Positions 46,454-54,625 of a stretch of DNA of 64,000 bases are shown one piece after another. Source of the stretch: Anaerolineae bacterium (GTDB lineage Bacteria > Chloroflexota > Anaerolineae > Aggregatilineales > Phototrophicaceae); the NCBI GenBank assembly GCA_023382675.1, contig JAHDWN010000028.1, positions 1 through 64,000 on the forward strand. Reading direction: 5' to 3'. The position numbers and the translations under genes are program-made. The notes beneath the pieces are model-generated. The model ran no database searches. It saw only the letters and a list, made by a program, of their open reading frames with translations, and was not told the origin of the DNA. Each line of letters starts with the position of its first letter. Position 1 is the stretch's first letter.

Positions 46454-47688
46454 GAGCGTGCGCCTCCTGTGGCGGCGAGAATGTCGGTCAAACGCTCGAT
46501 CAGCACATCGACGTGCTGCTTTTCAACGATCAGCGGCGGTACGAAGCGAATCACACTCGGCCCGGCGTTGACCATCAACAGGCCATGTTGATAACCCGCC
46601 TCGATGACCGGCGCAACATCGACGGTCAGCTCCAACCCCACCATCAAGCCGCGCCCACGCACTTCCTTAATCAGCGGGCTGTTGATCTCCTGGAGGCGTT
46701 CTTTGAGATAATCGCCGACTTCGCGCACGTGCGCCATGAACTCCGGCTGGCTGATGCGGTCGAAGACGTAGTGCGCCACGCTGGTTATGAACGGGCCGCC
46801 GGCGTAGGTCGTGCCGTGATCGCCGGGGTGGATATGATCGGCGACTGCGTTGGTCGTGAGGATCGCGCCGATGGGCATCCCCGCGCCGAGCGCCTTCGCC
46901 AGCACTTGCACATCCGGCGTGACGCCGCTCGGCTCGCTCGACCAGAGCGTACCCGTGCGCCCCATGCCTGCCTGCACCTCATCAAAGATCAGTAATGCCC
47001 CGCGCTCGTCGCAGAAGCGGCGCAGCGCCTGGAGGAATGCATCCGTCGCCGGGTTGATGCCCCCTTCGCCCTGAATCGGTTCGGCGATGACCGCCGCCGT
47101 GCGCTCGGTGATGGCGGCGTCGGCGCTGGCGATGTCGTTGTACTCGGCGACGACGACACCGGGCATGAGCGGCGAAAACGGCTTCTGATATTTCTCCTTG
47201 GGTGTCAGCGAGAGCGACCCCAGCGTGCGGCCATGGAACGCGCCGGAGAAGCAAACGATCTCCTTGCGCTCGCTGTCGCCACGGTCGTAATGATATTTGC
47301 GGACGAACTTGATCGCGCCTTCGTTGGCTTCCGTGCCGCTGTTGGTGAAGAAGACCCGATCCGCAAACGATTTTTCACAGATGGCTGCGGCCAGCCGCGC
47401 CTGGGCTTCGGTGTAATACAAGTTACTCGTATGCAGCAGCCCGGACGCCGCCGTCTGGATCGCATTGACCATCCCCGGTTCGGCATAGCCCAGGGCATTG
47501 ACGGCGATGCCCGCCACCCAATCCAGATAGGCTTTGCCCTCAGCATCGTAGACCGTCACACCTTCGCCGCGCACGAGCACAAACGGCGGGCGCTTGTAGG
47601 ATTGAACGATGTGTGCGTTCTCCAAACCGATAATTTCATCTGTCAAATTCAGATCGATCACGTGGCCCATCCTCTCTGTGATGCTCAT
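46450..47688 (-). CDS. argD: Acetylornithine aminotransferase
   Basis: PLP-dependent class-III aminotransferase forming N-acetylornithine. 412 residues: FFTNSGTEANEGAIKFVRKY phosphate-binding loop, FDEVQAGMGRTG with the cofactor Asp, and QVLAKALGAGMPIGA with the Schiff-base Lys. ATG overlaps the HNH gene stop by four bases; an internal ATG six codons in has GAGAGG directly beside it and is less likely. Confidence 0.95.
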   Translation of the reverse strand: MSITERMGHVIDLNLTDEIIGLENAHIVQSYKRPPFVLVRGEGVTVYDAEGKAYLDWVAGIAVNALGYAEPGMVNAIQTAASGLLHTSNLYYTEAQARLAAAICEKSFADRVFFTNSGTEANEGAIKFVRKYHYDRGDSERKEIVCFSGAFHGRTLGSLSLTPKEKYQKPFSPLMPGVVVAEYNDIASADAAITERTAAVIAEPIQGEGGINPATDAFLQALRRFCDERGALLIFDEVQAGMGRTGTLWSSEPSGVTPDVQVLAKALGAGMPIGAILTTNAVADHIHPGDHGTTYAGGPFITSVAHYVFDRISQPEFMAHVREVGDYLKERLQEINSPLIKEVRGRGLMVGLELTVDVAPVIEAGYQHGLLMVNAGPSVIRFVPPLIVEKQHVDVLIERLTDILAATGGARS

Positions 47689-48272
47689 ACCGCACTGCGC
47701 GCATGGCGCTGATAGTCCGACCAGCGCAGTGTGAGTTCAATCCATTCATCGGTCGCTTTTTCGGCGGCGACCCAACCCTGCTTGACTTCGTAGCGGATGG
47801 TCGCCCGGCAGTATTCAAGCACAAGCTCGACCGCCGCTGGATCAACCCGCTCGCTGTACATGATGTGATTAACCAGTTTGCGACTATATTCACTTCCGTT
47901 GACCAGCGCGTTGTACATCAGGTGCTGCAGCTCATGGCAGTTAGCGCACAACGCCACCGTGCGCTCGCTTTCGCCATGCGTCGCCACATCATAGACGTGA
48001 TGGCGGTGCGAAGCGGGATAGCCACAGGCGGCACAGGCGGTCGTGCGCTCCTGATAGGTCGGGCGGCGGCGCTGGCGGTCACGGCGATACTTGCGCAGGC
48101 GATAAAAATCGACCCAGTGCGTCAGGATATTCATCCGTTCGTCGGCCTGCGTGTGCGACTTCAGACTCGCCTGAAACGCCTCGACGATTTCCGCCGCTTC
48201 CTCGCCGTGATACAGCTCACCGATCAGCAGCACCAGCTCGTCATATAACGCTTGCTCTGATGGCTCGCCCAT
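47685..48272 (-). CDS. HNH-like zinc-binding protein inside the arg operon
   Basis: 195 residues. Central HNH/zinc module: CAACGYPASHRHHVYD (Cys80, Cys83, His91/His92) and VALCANCHELQH (Cys109, Cys112, His113). Around it are long helical flanks, basic before (RLRKYRRDRQRRR, about 58-70) and acidic after. The metal-finger order fits an HNH nuclease, but DNA binding without cleavage is equally possible. Coupled to argD by ATGA overlap, 44 bases after argB. No obvious metabolic role; not a known arginine gene. Confidence 0.82.
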   Translation of the reverse strand: MGEPSEQALYDELVLLIGELYHGEEAAEIVEAFQASLKSHTQADERMNILTHWVDFYRLRKYRRDRQRRRPTYQERTTACAACGYPASHRHHVYDVATHGESERTVALCANCHELQHLMYNALVNGSEYSRKLVNHIMYSERVDPAAVELVLEYCRATIRYEVKQGWVAAEKATDEWIELTLRWSDYQRHARSAV

Positions 48273-48316
48273 AGCCCGTGCGCCTCCAACTCAACTCCGC
48301 CTCGCGGTCGCCTGCG

Positions 48317-49063
48317 CTACGTGCGCTGGAATACCGTTCCTCCCCCTATGCGCAGTCCCTCCAGGTTCGTGATAACCGCCTGTGTAACCCCATGATCCAG
48401 GGCAGACAACGCCGTCCGCACCTTCGGGATCATGCCGCCAAAGATCGTACCATCTTTGACCAGCGCTTCACACGTCGAAGGTGTCAGGGTTGGCACGACT
48501 GCATCATCAACCAGGACGCCGGGCACGTTGGTCAGGAAGACGACGCGCTCGGCATCCACCGCCGCCGCCACCGCGCCCGCGACGTGATCCGCATTGACGT
48601 TGTAGGCGCTGTCACTGCCGAGGCAGATGGGCGCGATCACAGGCGTGACGCCATTTGCCAGCAGGTCGCGCAGCACGTCGCCGCGCACGCTCGCCACCTC
48701 GCCCGTGAAACCCATGTCCTGCTGCGGGTGCTGCATCTGGGTCGCGCGCACCAAGCCGCGATCCACACCGCTCATGCCGAGCGCCTCGACGCCAGCATTG
48801 ACGAGCAGGCGCGTCAGCCGCGTATTGACGACGCCGCAGAGCACCATCTCGACCAGGGCGAGCGAGGCTGCGTCGGTGATGCGCAGGCCGTCGGCGTAAC
48901 GCGGCTCGATGCCCATCTTCTGCTGTAACTCACTAATTTCGCGTCCGCCGCCATGAACGACAATCACGGGCTGAGTCATCGCCGCGATGGTTTGTGCGAA
49001 ATCGGCCAGAAACTGGGCATCATCCAATTCATGTCCACTGACTTTGACGACCACCGACTGCAT
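48317..49063 (-). CDS. argB: Acetylglutamate kinase
   Basis: Phosphorylates N-acetylglutamate, second step of arginine synthesis. 248 residues from the ATG at 49063 (GAGGAG 8 bases upstream). Amino-acid kinase fold: VVVKVSGHEL, VHGGGREISELQQKMGIEPRY, GLRITDAASLALVEMVL and the ATP-site VVFLTNVPGVL. The usual KxGG loop starts KVSGHE, slightly divergent from KLGGSA. It lacks the N-terminal helix linked to arginine-inhibited hexamers, so feedback inhibition by arginine may be weak; that is inference. Confidence 0.93.
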   Translation of the reverse strand: MQSVVVKVSGHELDDAQFLADFAQTIAAMTQPVIVVHGGGREISELQQKMGIEPRYADGLRITDAASLALVEMVLCGVVNTRLTRLLVNAGVEALGMSGVDRGLVRATQMQHPQQDMGFTGEVASVRGDVLRDLLANGVTPVIAPICLGSDSAYNVNADHVAGAVAAAVDAERVVFLTNVPGVLVDDAVVPTLTPSTCEALVKDGTIFGGMIPKVRTALSALDHGVTQAVITNLEGLRIGGGTVFQRT

Positions 49064-49078
49064 TAAGATCACTCCTCA

Positions 49079-49921
49079 TCAAAGTGCGATTAAGGCCACG
49101 GCAACCAAGCCCAGGACGATGCCGATCAACTGCCAGCGGCCAATGCGCTCGCCGCGTAACAGGAATGCCCATGTGATCGTGACAGCCGGATAGAGCGATG
49201 ACACCACCCCGGCGATGTCCAACCGGCCTGAGCGTTCAGCCAACGAGAAAAACATGTTCCCCACGACATCGAGCGTGCCCGCCAGCAGAATCGCGCCCCA
49301 CATCGCCAGGGATGATGGGCGAGCGATGCGGCGCGTCCCCAGCGCGATTGTGAGCATGAGCGTCGATGATGCGAGGCGAGCGACCGCCAGCGGCAAAAAG
49401 ACAGCGTCGCTCTCGAGCCGCGCGATCATAATGAAGAAGACGCCAAAGCCCAGGCCAGCGCCGAGCGCCAGCGCCAGGCCGCTAGTTGCAAACGCGCCTG
49501 ATGCCGACACGAGCAGGACACTGACAAAGGCCAGCCCAAACCCGATCAGCGTCACATCGCCGGGCAAGCCGGCGGTGGTAATGCCAACGATGACCGGCAG
49601 TGACGTGGCGATGATCGACGTGACCGGCGCGACGACGCCCGCGCGGCCAGTCGCCAGCGCGCGGTAGAGCATCGCCAGCGCAATCCCGCCCGCTGCGCCC
49701 GCGACCAATCCCCATATCCAGTCGTTCGGCTCGATGCCGACTTCACCGTTGATGCGCGCCAATATCAGCAAGAGCACCAGACCCACCGGGTGCGAAATCG
49801 CCAGCACCGACGCGACCGACATCCGGCGTGAGGCGACACTCCCGCTGAAGTCGCCGCTGCCCCAGGAGGCCGCCGCCAGCAAGCTGAAGAATACGACCGA
49901 GAGTTCAGGTGCGAACGCCAC
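49079..49921 (-). CDS. EamA/DMT-family transporter between argC and argB
   Basis: About 280 residues from a GTG at 49921 (GAGG 5 bases upstream), 11 bases after argC. About ten TM helices in two EamA repeats: FFSLLAAASWGSGDFSGS opens the first; GAGLGFGVFFIMIAR begins the second; the last helix is LIGIVLGLVAVALIAL. Such proteins export amino acids or other metabolites; position in the arginine operon suggests an overflow exporter for an arginine-pathway product, not demonstrated. Confidence 0.88.
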   Translation of the reverse strand: MAFAPELSVVFFSLLAAASWGSGDFSGSVASRRMSVASVLAISHPVGLVLLLILARINGEVGIEPNDWIWGLVAGAAGGIALAMLYRALATGRAGVVAPVTSIIATSLPVIVGITTAGLPGDVTLIGFGLAFVSVLLVSASGAFATSGLALALGAGLGFGVFFIMIARLESDAVFLPLAVARLASSTLMLTIALGTRRIARPSSLAMWGAILLAGTLDVVGNMFFSLAERSGRLDIAGVVSSLYPAVTITWAFLLRGERIGRWQLIGIVLGLVAVALIAL

Positions 49922-49932
49922 TATCGCCTCGC

Positions 49933-50937
49933 TTAGAGTAAAGCCGTCGTTTCTGGGAAGCCGAACATGAGATTGAAACACTGCACGGCCTGCCCGCTCG
50001 CGCCTTTGCGCAAATTATCGGTCACGCTGGTGACGTGCAGATATTCCGGCGTGACGGGCGTGAGGCTGATGGCTGCGCCGTTGGTGCGCACGACGTGGCG
50101 CAGAGTCGCCTGCGCTTTTGGCGGCAGCACCTTGACCAGCGGCTCTTGCGAGTAGGTCTCTTCGTAGAGTTCCTGCGCCTGATCGCTCGTGTGCCCGTCG
50201 CCCATTTCGACGTAGATGCTCGCCATCAGGCCACGATCCACCGGCAGCAGATGCGGCGTGAAGATGAGCGTGCCAACCGAATCGTCGAGCTTGTGGATTT
50301 CCTGCTCGATTTCGCCGACATGGCGATGCGAGCGCCCCGGATTGTAGGGTGAGAAGTTGCCAAAGACCTCGACAAAATGGGTGTTGGGTTTGGGTTCGCG
50401 CCCAGCCCCGCTGACGCCGGATTTCGCATCGACGATGATCGGGCGGCCAGGCTTGAGCCAGCCGTGTTTGAGCAGTGGGTACAGCCCCAGGAGCGTGGTC
50501 GTCGGGTAGCAGCCCGGCGCGGCAACGACACGCTGACCAGCAATCTGTGCGCGGTGGATCTCAGGCAAGCCATAGGGCGCGTCGAGCATGTCCGGGTAGG
50601 GGTGTACGTGCCCGTACCACTGCTGATACGCTTCGGCGCTGTCCAGGCGCAAGTCTGCCGAGAGATCGATGACCGCGACGCCAGCATCCACCGCTCGACG
50701 AGCGACCTCAGCAGAAACGCCATGGGGCAGTGCCAGGAAAACGACATCGACATCCGCCAGCGAAGCCTCGTCCGTCTTGACATAGGTCAGTGCTGTGTGT
50801 TCGACTGGCTGACCGGCGTAGGTATTCGAGACCGCAAAAACGAGTTCGACGTAGGGATGCCGCGCCAGAATCTCGACCAGATCCAGGCCAGCGTAACCCG
50901 ACGCACCGTATACCCCAACCCGCAGTGTTTGATGCAT
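49933..50937 (-). CDS. argC: N-acetyl-gamma-glutamyl-phosphate reductase
   Basis: NADPH-dependent third step of arginine synthesis. 334 residues from the ATG at 50937 (AGGAG 8 bases upstream; the upstream TTG has none). VGVYGASGYAGLDLVEIL is the Rossmann loop, AAPGCYPTTTLLGLYPLL holds the catalytic Cys, and RSHRHVGEIEQEI the His-rich active-site stretch. First structural gene of the arg-car run; preceded by the attenuator-like leader. Confidence 0.96.
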   Translation of the reverse strand: MHQTLRVGVYGASGYAGLDLVEILARHPYVELVFAVSNTYAGQPVEHTALTYVKTDEASLADVDVVFLALPHGVSAEVARRAVDAGVAVIDLSADLRLDSAEAYQQWYGHVHPYPDMLDAPYGLPEIHRAQIAGQRVVAAPGCYPTTTLLGLYPLLKHGWLKPGRPIIVDAKSGVSGAGREPKPNTHFVEVFGNFSPYNPGRSHRHVGEIEQEIHKLDDSVGTLIFTPHLLPVDRGLMASIYVEMGDGHTSDQAQELYEETYSQEPLVKVLPPKAQATLRHVVRTNGAAISLTPVTPEYLHVTSVTDNLRKGASGQAVQCFNLMFGFPETTALL

Positions 50938-50978
50938 AGACAACGCTCCTGAACTCAGGTATCACCAATGAAAGAAAC

Positions 50979-51009
50979 AAAAAAAACCCCTGCCGGTCGA
51001 GGTCAGGGG
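50979..51009 (-). terminator. Attenuator terminator in argC leader
   Basis: Minus strand: CCCCTG (51009-51004), 11-base loop, CAGGGG (50992-50987), then eight T (50986-50979). No gene ends upstream on this strand, so it lies within the argC transcript leader, 42 bases before the argC ATG. GAGGTC (51072-51067) could instead pair with GACCTC (51004-50999), taking over one stem base and the loop, a possible antiterminator. Confidence 0.85.
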
Positions 51010-51045
51010 GTGGGTCTGCGTCAATGATGCCCGGCTGTCGTGCCG

Positions 51046-51147
51046 CTAACGCAAAACTCCCAACCAGACCTCTCGTGTCTGTGGGCGGCGGCTACGGCGA
51101 CGACGCAATGCCGTTGGTTGATTGCACGACAGCGACAAATCACTCAC
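51046..51147 (-). CDS. Arginine-rich leader peptide of arg operon (putative)
   Basis: 33-codon ORF (GTG start at 51147, TAG at 51048-51046) in the argC leader. Its middle is ALRRRRSRRPQTRE: consecutive codons CGT CGT CGC CGT AGC CGC CGC, then CGA, and a final CGT before the stop; eight Arg codons in 33. The start overlaps (GTGA) the stop of a 11-codon ORF beginning ATG 51179, almost at the predicted transcription start. Ribosome site GAGTGAG is weak. The Arg run lies about 75-100 bases before the terminator, typical of attenuation control. Interpretation is inference. Confidence 0.6.
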   Translation of the reverse strand: MSDLSLSCNQPTALRRRRSRRPQTREVWLGVLR

Positions 51148-51183
51148 GATTTTCTCACTCGGAATGTGGGCAACGTCATCGTG

Positions 51184-51212
51184 AGTTTATGTTTTTCCGG
51201 CCTGATTGTCAA
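51184..51212 (-). promoter_or_regulatory. Promoter of arg-car operon
   Basis: Minus strand TTGACA (51212-51207), exact 17-base spacer, TAAACT (51189-51184). Predicted start near 51177, giving a leader of about 240 bases before argC. Consensus -35 box; -10 matches four of six. Confidence 0.8.
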
Positions 51213-51281
51213 CAAATTCGCTAAATGGCGCACGATCTCGCTCAGGCAGACACATTCACAATTTACGTACACAAACCTTCC

Positions 51282-51310
51282 TTGACGCGCACGCATTCCA
51301 CCCCTACCAT
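51282..51310 (+). promoter_or_regulatory. Promoter of ABC exporter operon
   Basis: TTGACG (51282-51287), 17-base spacer, TACCAT (51305-51310). Transcription would begin near 51317, just before the ATG at 51326. Divergent from the arg promoter, with about 70 bases between the -35 boxes. Confidence 0.6.
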
Positions 51311-51325
51311 GCAGAGAGAACAGGA

Positions 51326-52264
51326 ATGCACACGGACGCAACCCCTGCGATGATCGAAGTCAAACATCTGACCAAGCGTTATGGCACCCGCGTGGCGGTC
51401 GATAACATCAGCTTCAAGGCCAACTCCGGGGAAATCGTCGGGCTGCTCGGCCCGAACGGCGCGGGCAAGACTACCACGATGCGCGTCCTCACGGGCTTTA
51501 TGCCGCCATCGGCTGGCAGCGCCACAATTGCCGGTTATGACATAATGCGCGAGTCGGCCAGCGCGCGCGGCCAGGTCGGCTATCTGCCCGAACGGGTGCC
51601 CGTGTACCCGGATATGACCGTCCATGGTTACGTCGCCTTCTGGGCAAAACTCCGCGGTGTGCGCAACCCACGCGCGCAGGCCGACGTTGCCCTGGAGCAT
51701 GTGCAACTCAGCGACCGCAGAAATACACTGGTACGCAATCTTTCCAAAGGGATGCGGCAGCGCTTGGGCCTGGCGCAGGCGCTCGTGCATAACCCGCCGG
51801 TGATCATCCTCGACGAGCCGACCATCGGCATCGATCCGCAGCAGGTCATCGAGGTGCGCGACGCGGTGCGCGAACTCGGCCAGGATCACACCGTGCTCTT
51901 GAGCACGCACATTCTGTCGGAGGCGGAGCAGGTCTGCGACCGGGTGATCATCATCAACAAAGGCCACATCGTCGCTCAGGGAAAACCTGCGGAACTGCGG
52001 CGCAAGCTCCAGCCAGAAATGCATCTCTACGTCGTTCTCGGCGGCAAGAAAGACCGAGGAGAAAAGCTCCTGCGTTCAATACCCGGCATCGAGGCGGTCG
52101 AAGCAGCCGGCGAAGGTTTTAACGTGCGCGTCAAGAAGGGCGCGGACATTCGCACTGAGTTGATCGATCAGGCGCTGCATGCAGGCTATACGATCCAGGA
52201 AATGCGTCCGGTGATGATGACGTTAGAGAATATGTTTCTTGACATCATCGGCAGGGAGGCATAA
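51326..52264 (+). CDS. ABC transporter ATP-binding protein (Gld/ABC-2 type)
   Basis: 312-residue nucleotide-binding subunit. MIEVKHLTKRYG, Walker A LLGPNGAGKTTTMRVLTG, signature NLSKGMRQRLGLAQAL (KG in place of SGG), Walker B VIILDEPTIGIDP and STHILSEAEQV. The C-terminal extension (about 225-312) is a small regulatory domain as in GldA/NatA-like proteins. The ATG at 51326 is preferred; another at 51350 fits the domain start too. Works with the permease and GldG-like protein downstream. Confidence 0.93.
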   Translation: MHTDATPAMIEVKHLTKRYGTRVAVDNISFKANSGEIVGLLGPNGAGKTTTMRVLTGFMPPSAGSATIAGYDIMRESASARGQVGYLPERVPVYPDMTVHGYVAFWAKLRGVRNPRAQADVALEHVQLSDRRNTLVRNLSKGMRQRLGLAQALVHNPPVIILDEPTIGIDPQQVIEVRDAVRELGQDHTVLLSTHILSEAEQVCDRVIIINKGHIVAQGKPAELRRKLQPEMHLYVVLGGKKDRGEKLLRSIPGIEAVEAAGEGFNVRVKKGADIRTELIDQALHAGYTIQEMRPVMMTLENMFLDIIGREA

Positions 52265-52267
52265 GCG

Positions 52268-52993
52268 ATGGCCGGTGTATTTACCGTCTTTCAACGCGAA
52301 ATCGGCAGCTATTTTTCATCGCTGTATGCCTATTTGATCGCATTCGCCCTGCTGGTGATCATGGGCATTCTGTTCATCACTGATCTCGACAACGCCGCAG
52401 GGCAAAGACCGCCTGATCCGTCCGTCATTCCGACGTTTCTCTCGTTCGCGATGATCTTCTTCGCCCCGCTGCTGACCATGCGCTTGCTGGCGGAAGAAAA
52501 GCGCGAAGGCACACTTGAACTCTTGTTGACAGCCCCGGCCAGCGATACAGGCATCGTCGTCGGCAAATTCCTGGGCGCGTGGACGTATTACACGTTGATC
52601 CTGGCGATCTCATTCCTGTACCAACTGATTCTGATGGGAATCGCCCAACCCGACCTGGCGCGTGCCATCGCCGCCTATATTGGCATCTGGCTCTATGGCG
52701 GCGCGTGTATGTCCGTCGGCATGGTGTTTTCGGCGATCACAGAGAATCAGATCGTGGCTGCGTTTCTGGCGTCGGCCATGCTGTTCTTGTTCTGGATCGG
52801 CGACCGTGTCGGCCAGGTAGTCACTAATATCGAGGTGGCGCAGGTCTTGCGCGAACTCACGCTGCAAGGGCACTTTTCGACCTCCTTCGCCTACGGCTTG
52901 CTGCACGCGGAGGACGTGGTTTACTTTGCGGGCATCATCGTCGTTATGTTGTTTATCACAGTGCGGCTAGTCGAATCGAATCGGTGGCGTTAA
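52268..52993 (+). CDS. ABC-2 type permease (GldF-like)
   Basis: 241 residues with six TM helices: YLIAFALLVIMGILFI, FAMIFFAPLLTMRLLAEEKREGTLELLLTAP (the EExxGTLELLLxxP amphipathic motif of ABC-2 permeases), TLILAISFLYQLILMG, WLYGGACMSVGMVFSA, AFLASAMLFLFW and the last helix VVYFAGIIVVMLFITV. Starts 3 bases after the ATPase gene and directly abuts the next. Confidence 0.92.
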   Translation: MAGVFTVFQREIGSYFSSLYAYLIAFALLVIMGILFITDLDNAAGQRPPDPSVIPTFLSFAMIFFAPLLTMRLLAEEKREGTLELLLTAPASDTGIVVGKFLGAWTYYTLILAISFLYQLILMGIAQPDLARAIAAYIGIWLYGGACMSVGMVFSAITENQIVAAFLASAMLFLFWIGDRVGQVVTNIEVAQVLRELTLQGHFSTSFAYGLLHAEDVVYFAGIIVVMLFITVRLVESNRWR

Positions 52994-54625
52994 ATGCGGC
53001 AGCAGAACAGCGATGTAGTGATCACACGCCAGCGTGTCGGCCAGATCGGCAGTTATGCTTTCGGCCTGGCGCTGCTCATTGGCGTTCTTGGCCTCGTCTG
53101 GACAGGCTGGTCAACGCCAGTCATCATCGCCTTTCTGGTGGCGGCGGTCGGCCTGGCGACATGGGCTACCTTTACACCCCGCGATTTCGCCGCATTCATC
53201 ACGGGACGTCAGGCGCGCTACGGGACGATTGCCTTCTTTTCAGTCATCCTGCTCAGCGGCATCGTCGCCATGACCTACCTGCTGGTGCGCGAGCGCGCGC
53301 TCACATTCGATCTGACGATGAGCGAGGAATTTACCCTCAGCCCAGAGACGAAAGACATGCTGCGGCGGGTCACACGCCCGGTGCAAATCACAGGCTTCTA
53401 TTCCTCGCAGAACCTGCTCTTGCGCGCGATTGACGACCAGTTTTTCCGCCTGTACGAAACTGAGACAAACGGGCTGATCCGGCGTGTCTATATCGACCCG
53501 GATGAAGCACCCGCCGTGGCAGCCAGCTTCGGCGCGACCGATGGCTCGGTCTATATCTCCTACGTGAATGACGATGGCAGCGTCGATACAGCGACTCTGG
53601 CACGGGTGCCGCGCAGCGACAGCCAGGAACGCGACATGACGGAAGCGATCCTCCGGCTCCAGATTGCAGGGACGGTCACGGTCTATTTCGACACCAGCCA
53701 CAGCGCGCGCGATCCACTGGATACCTCGCCGGAAGGTCTCTCCGGCATCCACGCCGGCATTCAGGAGAGCGGCCTGATCACAGCGCCGCTGGACATGACC
53801 ACACTGGGGGAGGCGAATGGCGATGTGCCCGCTGATGCCGCTGCCGTGCTGCTGGTGCGCCCGCTGACGGATTATTCTGAGGCCGAGATCGCCGTCATGG
53901 ATCGCTATCTCGATAGGGGCGGCGGGCTGTTCATCATGGCCGATGTGCTCTTCAACGACGATCCATTCTTGAAGCAGGACGGCGCATTCGACCAGTATTT
54001 GTGGGTCAACTTCGGCATTCGCGCGCTCGACGCCGCCATTGTCGATCCGGTGGCGAGCGACCGCTCTGCGCTGGATGTGTACAGCGCCGCCGCTTTCACG
54101 GGCACTGTCACCGACCGCTTCGATCCGCAAACAGACCCGGCCCTATTTCGGCTGGCACGGGTGATTGAAGTCAATCTTGAGAGTGCGCCGGCCAATGTGG
54201 CGAATGGCAAGCTGGTGCTGACCTCCGAACTCGCCTACGGCGAAACCAATTTGCCGCAGTTAGGGCAGACCAACACCTTTGCCTTTGACGACGGCGTGGA
54301 CTTGCGTGGGCCGCTGACCATTGCCGGTTGGTCATGGGATCAGACGACCAATGGGCGTGTTTTGTTGATTGGCGACAGCGATTTCGTCAGCAACGGCATG
54401 GTCGAACAGTATCTCGGCAATGGCATTCTCTTCACGGATGGCGTTGTCTGGCTCACCGACTTGAACGACGAGATTACCTTCCAGCCGCAGACCATCGGTG
54501 TCGTCCCCTTCTTCCCGCTTGACCAGCCGACGCGCAGCGCGCTCCTGTTCGGAGTCATCTTTCTCGTGCCCGGACTTGTGCTGGCGGCGGGTATCGTTAT
54601 CTCGGCGAGGCGCGCTCGCCAATGA
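52994..54625 (+). CDS. GldG-like ABC exporter accessory protein
   Basis: 543 residues: N-terminal TM helices (about 20-70 and 84-107), an extracytoplasmic GldG/ABC-type uncharacterised domain (VTRPVQITGFYSSQ, then DMTEAILRLQ, TVTVYFDTSHSARD, LLVRPLTDYSEAEIAVMDRYLDRGGGLFIMAD), and a C-terminal TM helix (LLFGVIFLVPGLVLAAGIVI). In gliding Bacteroidetes GldFG belongs to the gliding system; in other phyla such modules exist without gliding, so motility should not be inferred. Confidence 0.87.
   Translation: MRQQNSDVVITRQRVGQIGSYAFGLALLIGVLGLVWTGWSTPVIIAFLVAAVGLATWATFTPRDFAAFITGRQARYGTIAFFSVILLSGIVAMTYLLVRERALTFDLTMSEEFTLSPETKDMLRRVTRPVQITGFYSSQNLLLRAIDDQFFRLYETETNGLIRRVYIDPDEAPAVAASFGATDGSVYISYVNDDGSVDTATLARVPRSDSQERDMTEAILRLQIAGTVTVYFDTSHSARDPLDTSPEGLSGIHAGIQESGLITAPLDMTTLGEANGDVPADAAAVLLVRPLTDYSEAEIAVMDRYLDRGGGLFIMADVLFNDDPFLKQDGAFDQYLWVNFGIRALDAAIVDPVASDRSALDVYSAAAFTGTVTDRFDPQTDPALFRLARVIEVNLESAPANVANGKLVLTSELAYGETNLPQLGQTNTFAFDDGVDLRGPLTIAGWSWDQTTNGRVLLIGDSDFVSNGMVEQYLGNGILFTDGVVWLTDLNDEITFQPQTIGVVPFFPLDQPTRSALLFGVIFLVPGLVLAAGIVISARRARQ

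Noticed and set aside
51206-51325. Upstream extension of the ABC ATPase
   Set aside because: The frame is open to 51206, but the extension overlaps the promoter at 51282-51310 and lacks family similarity.
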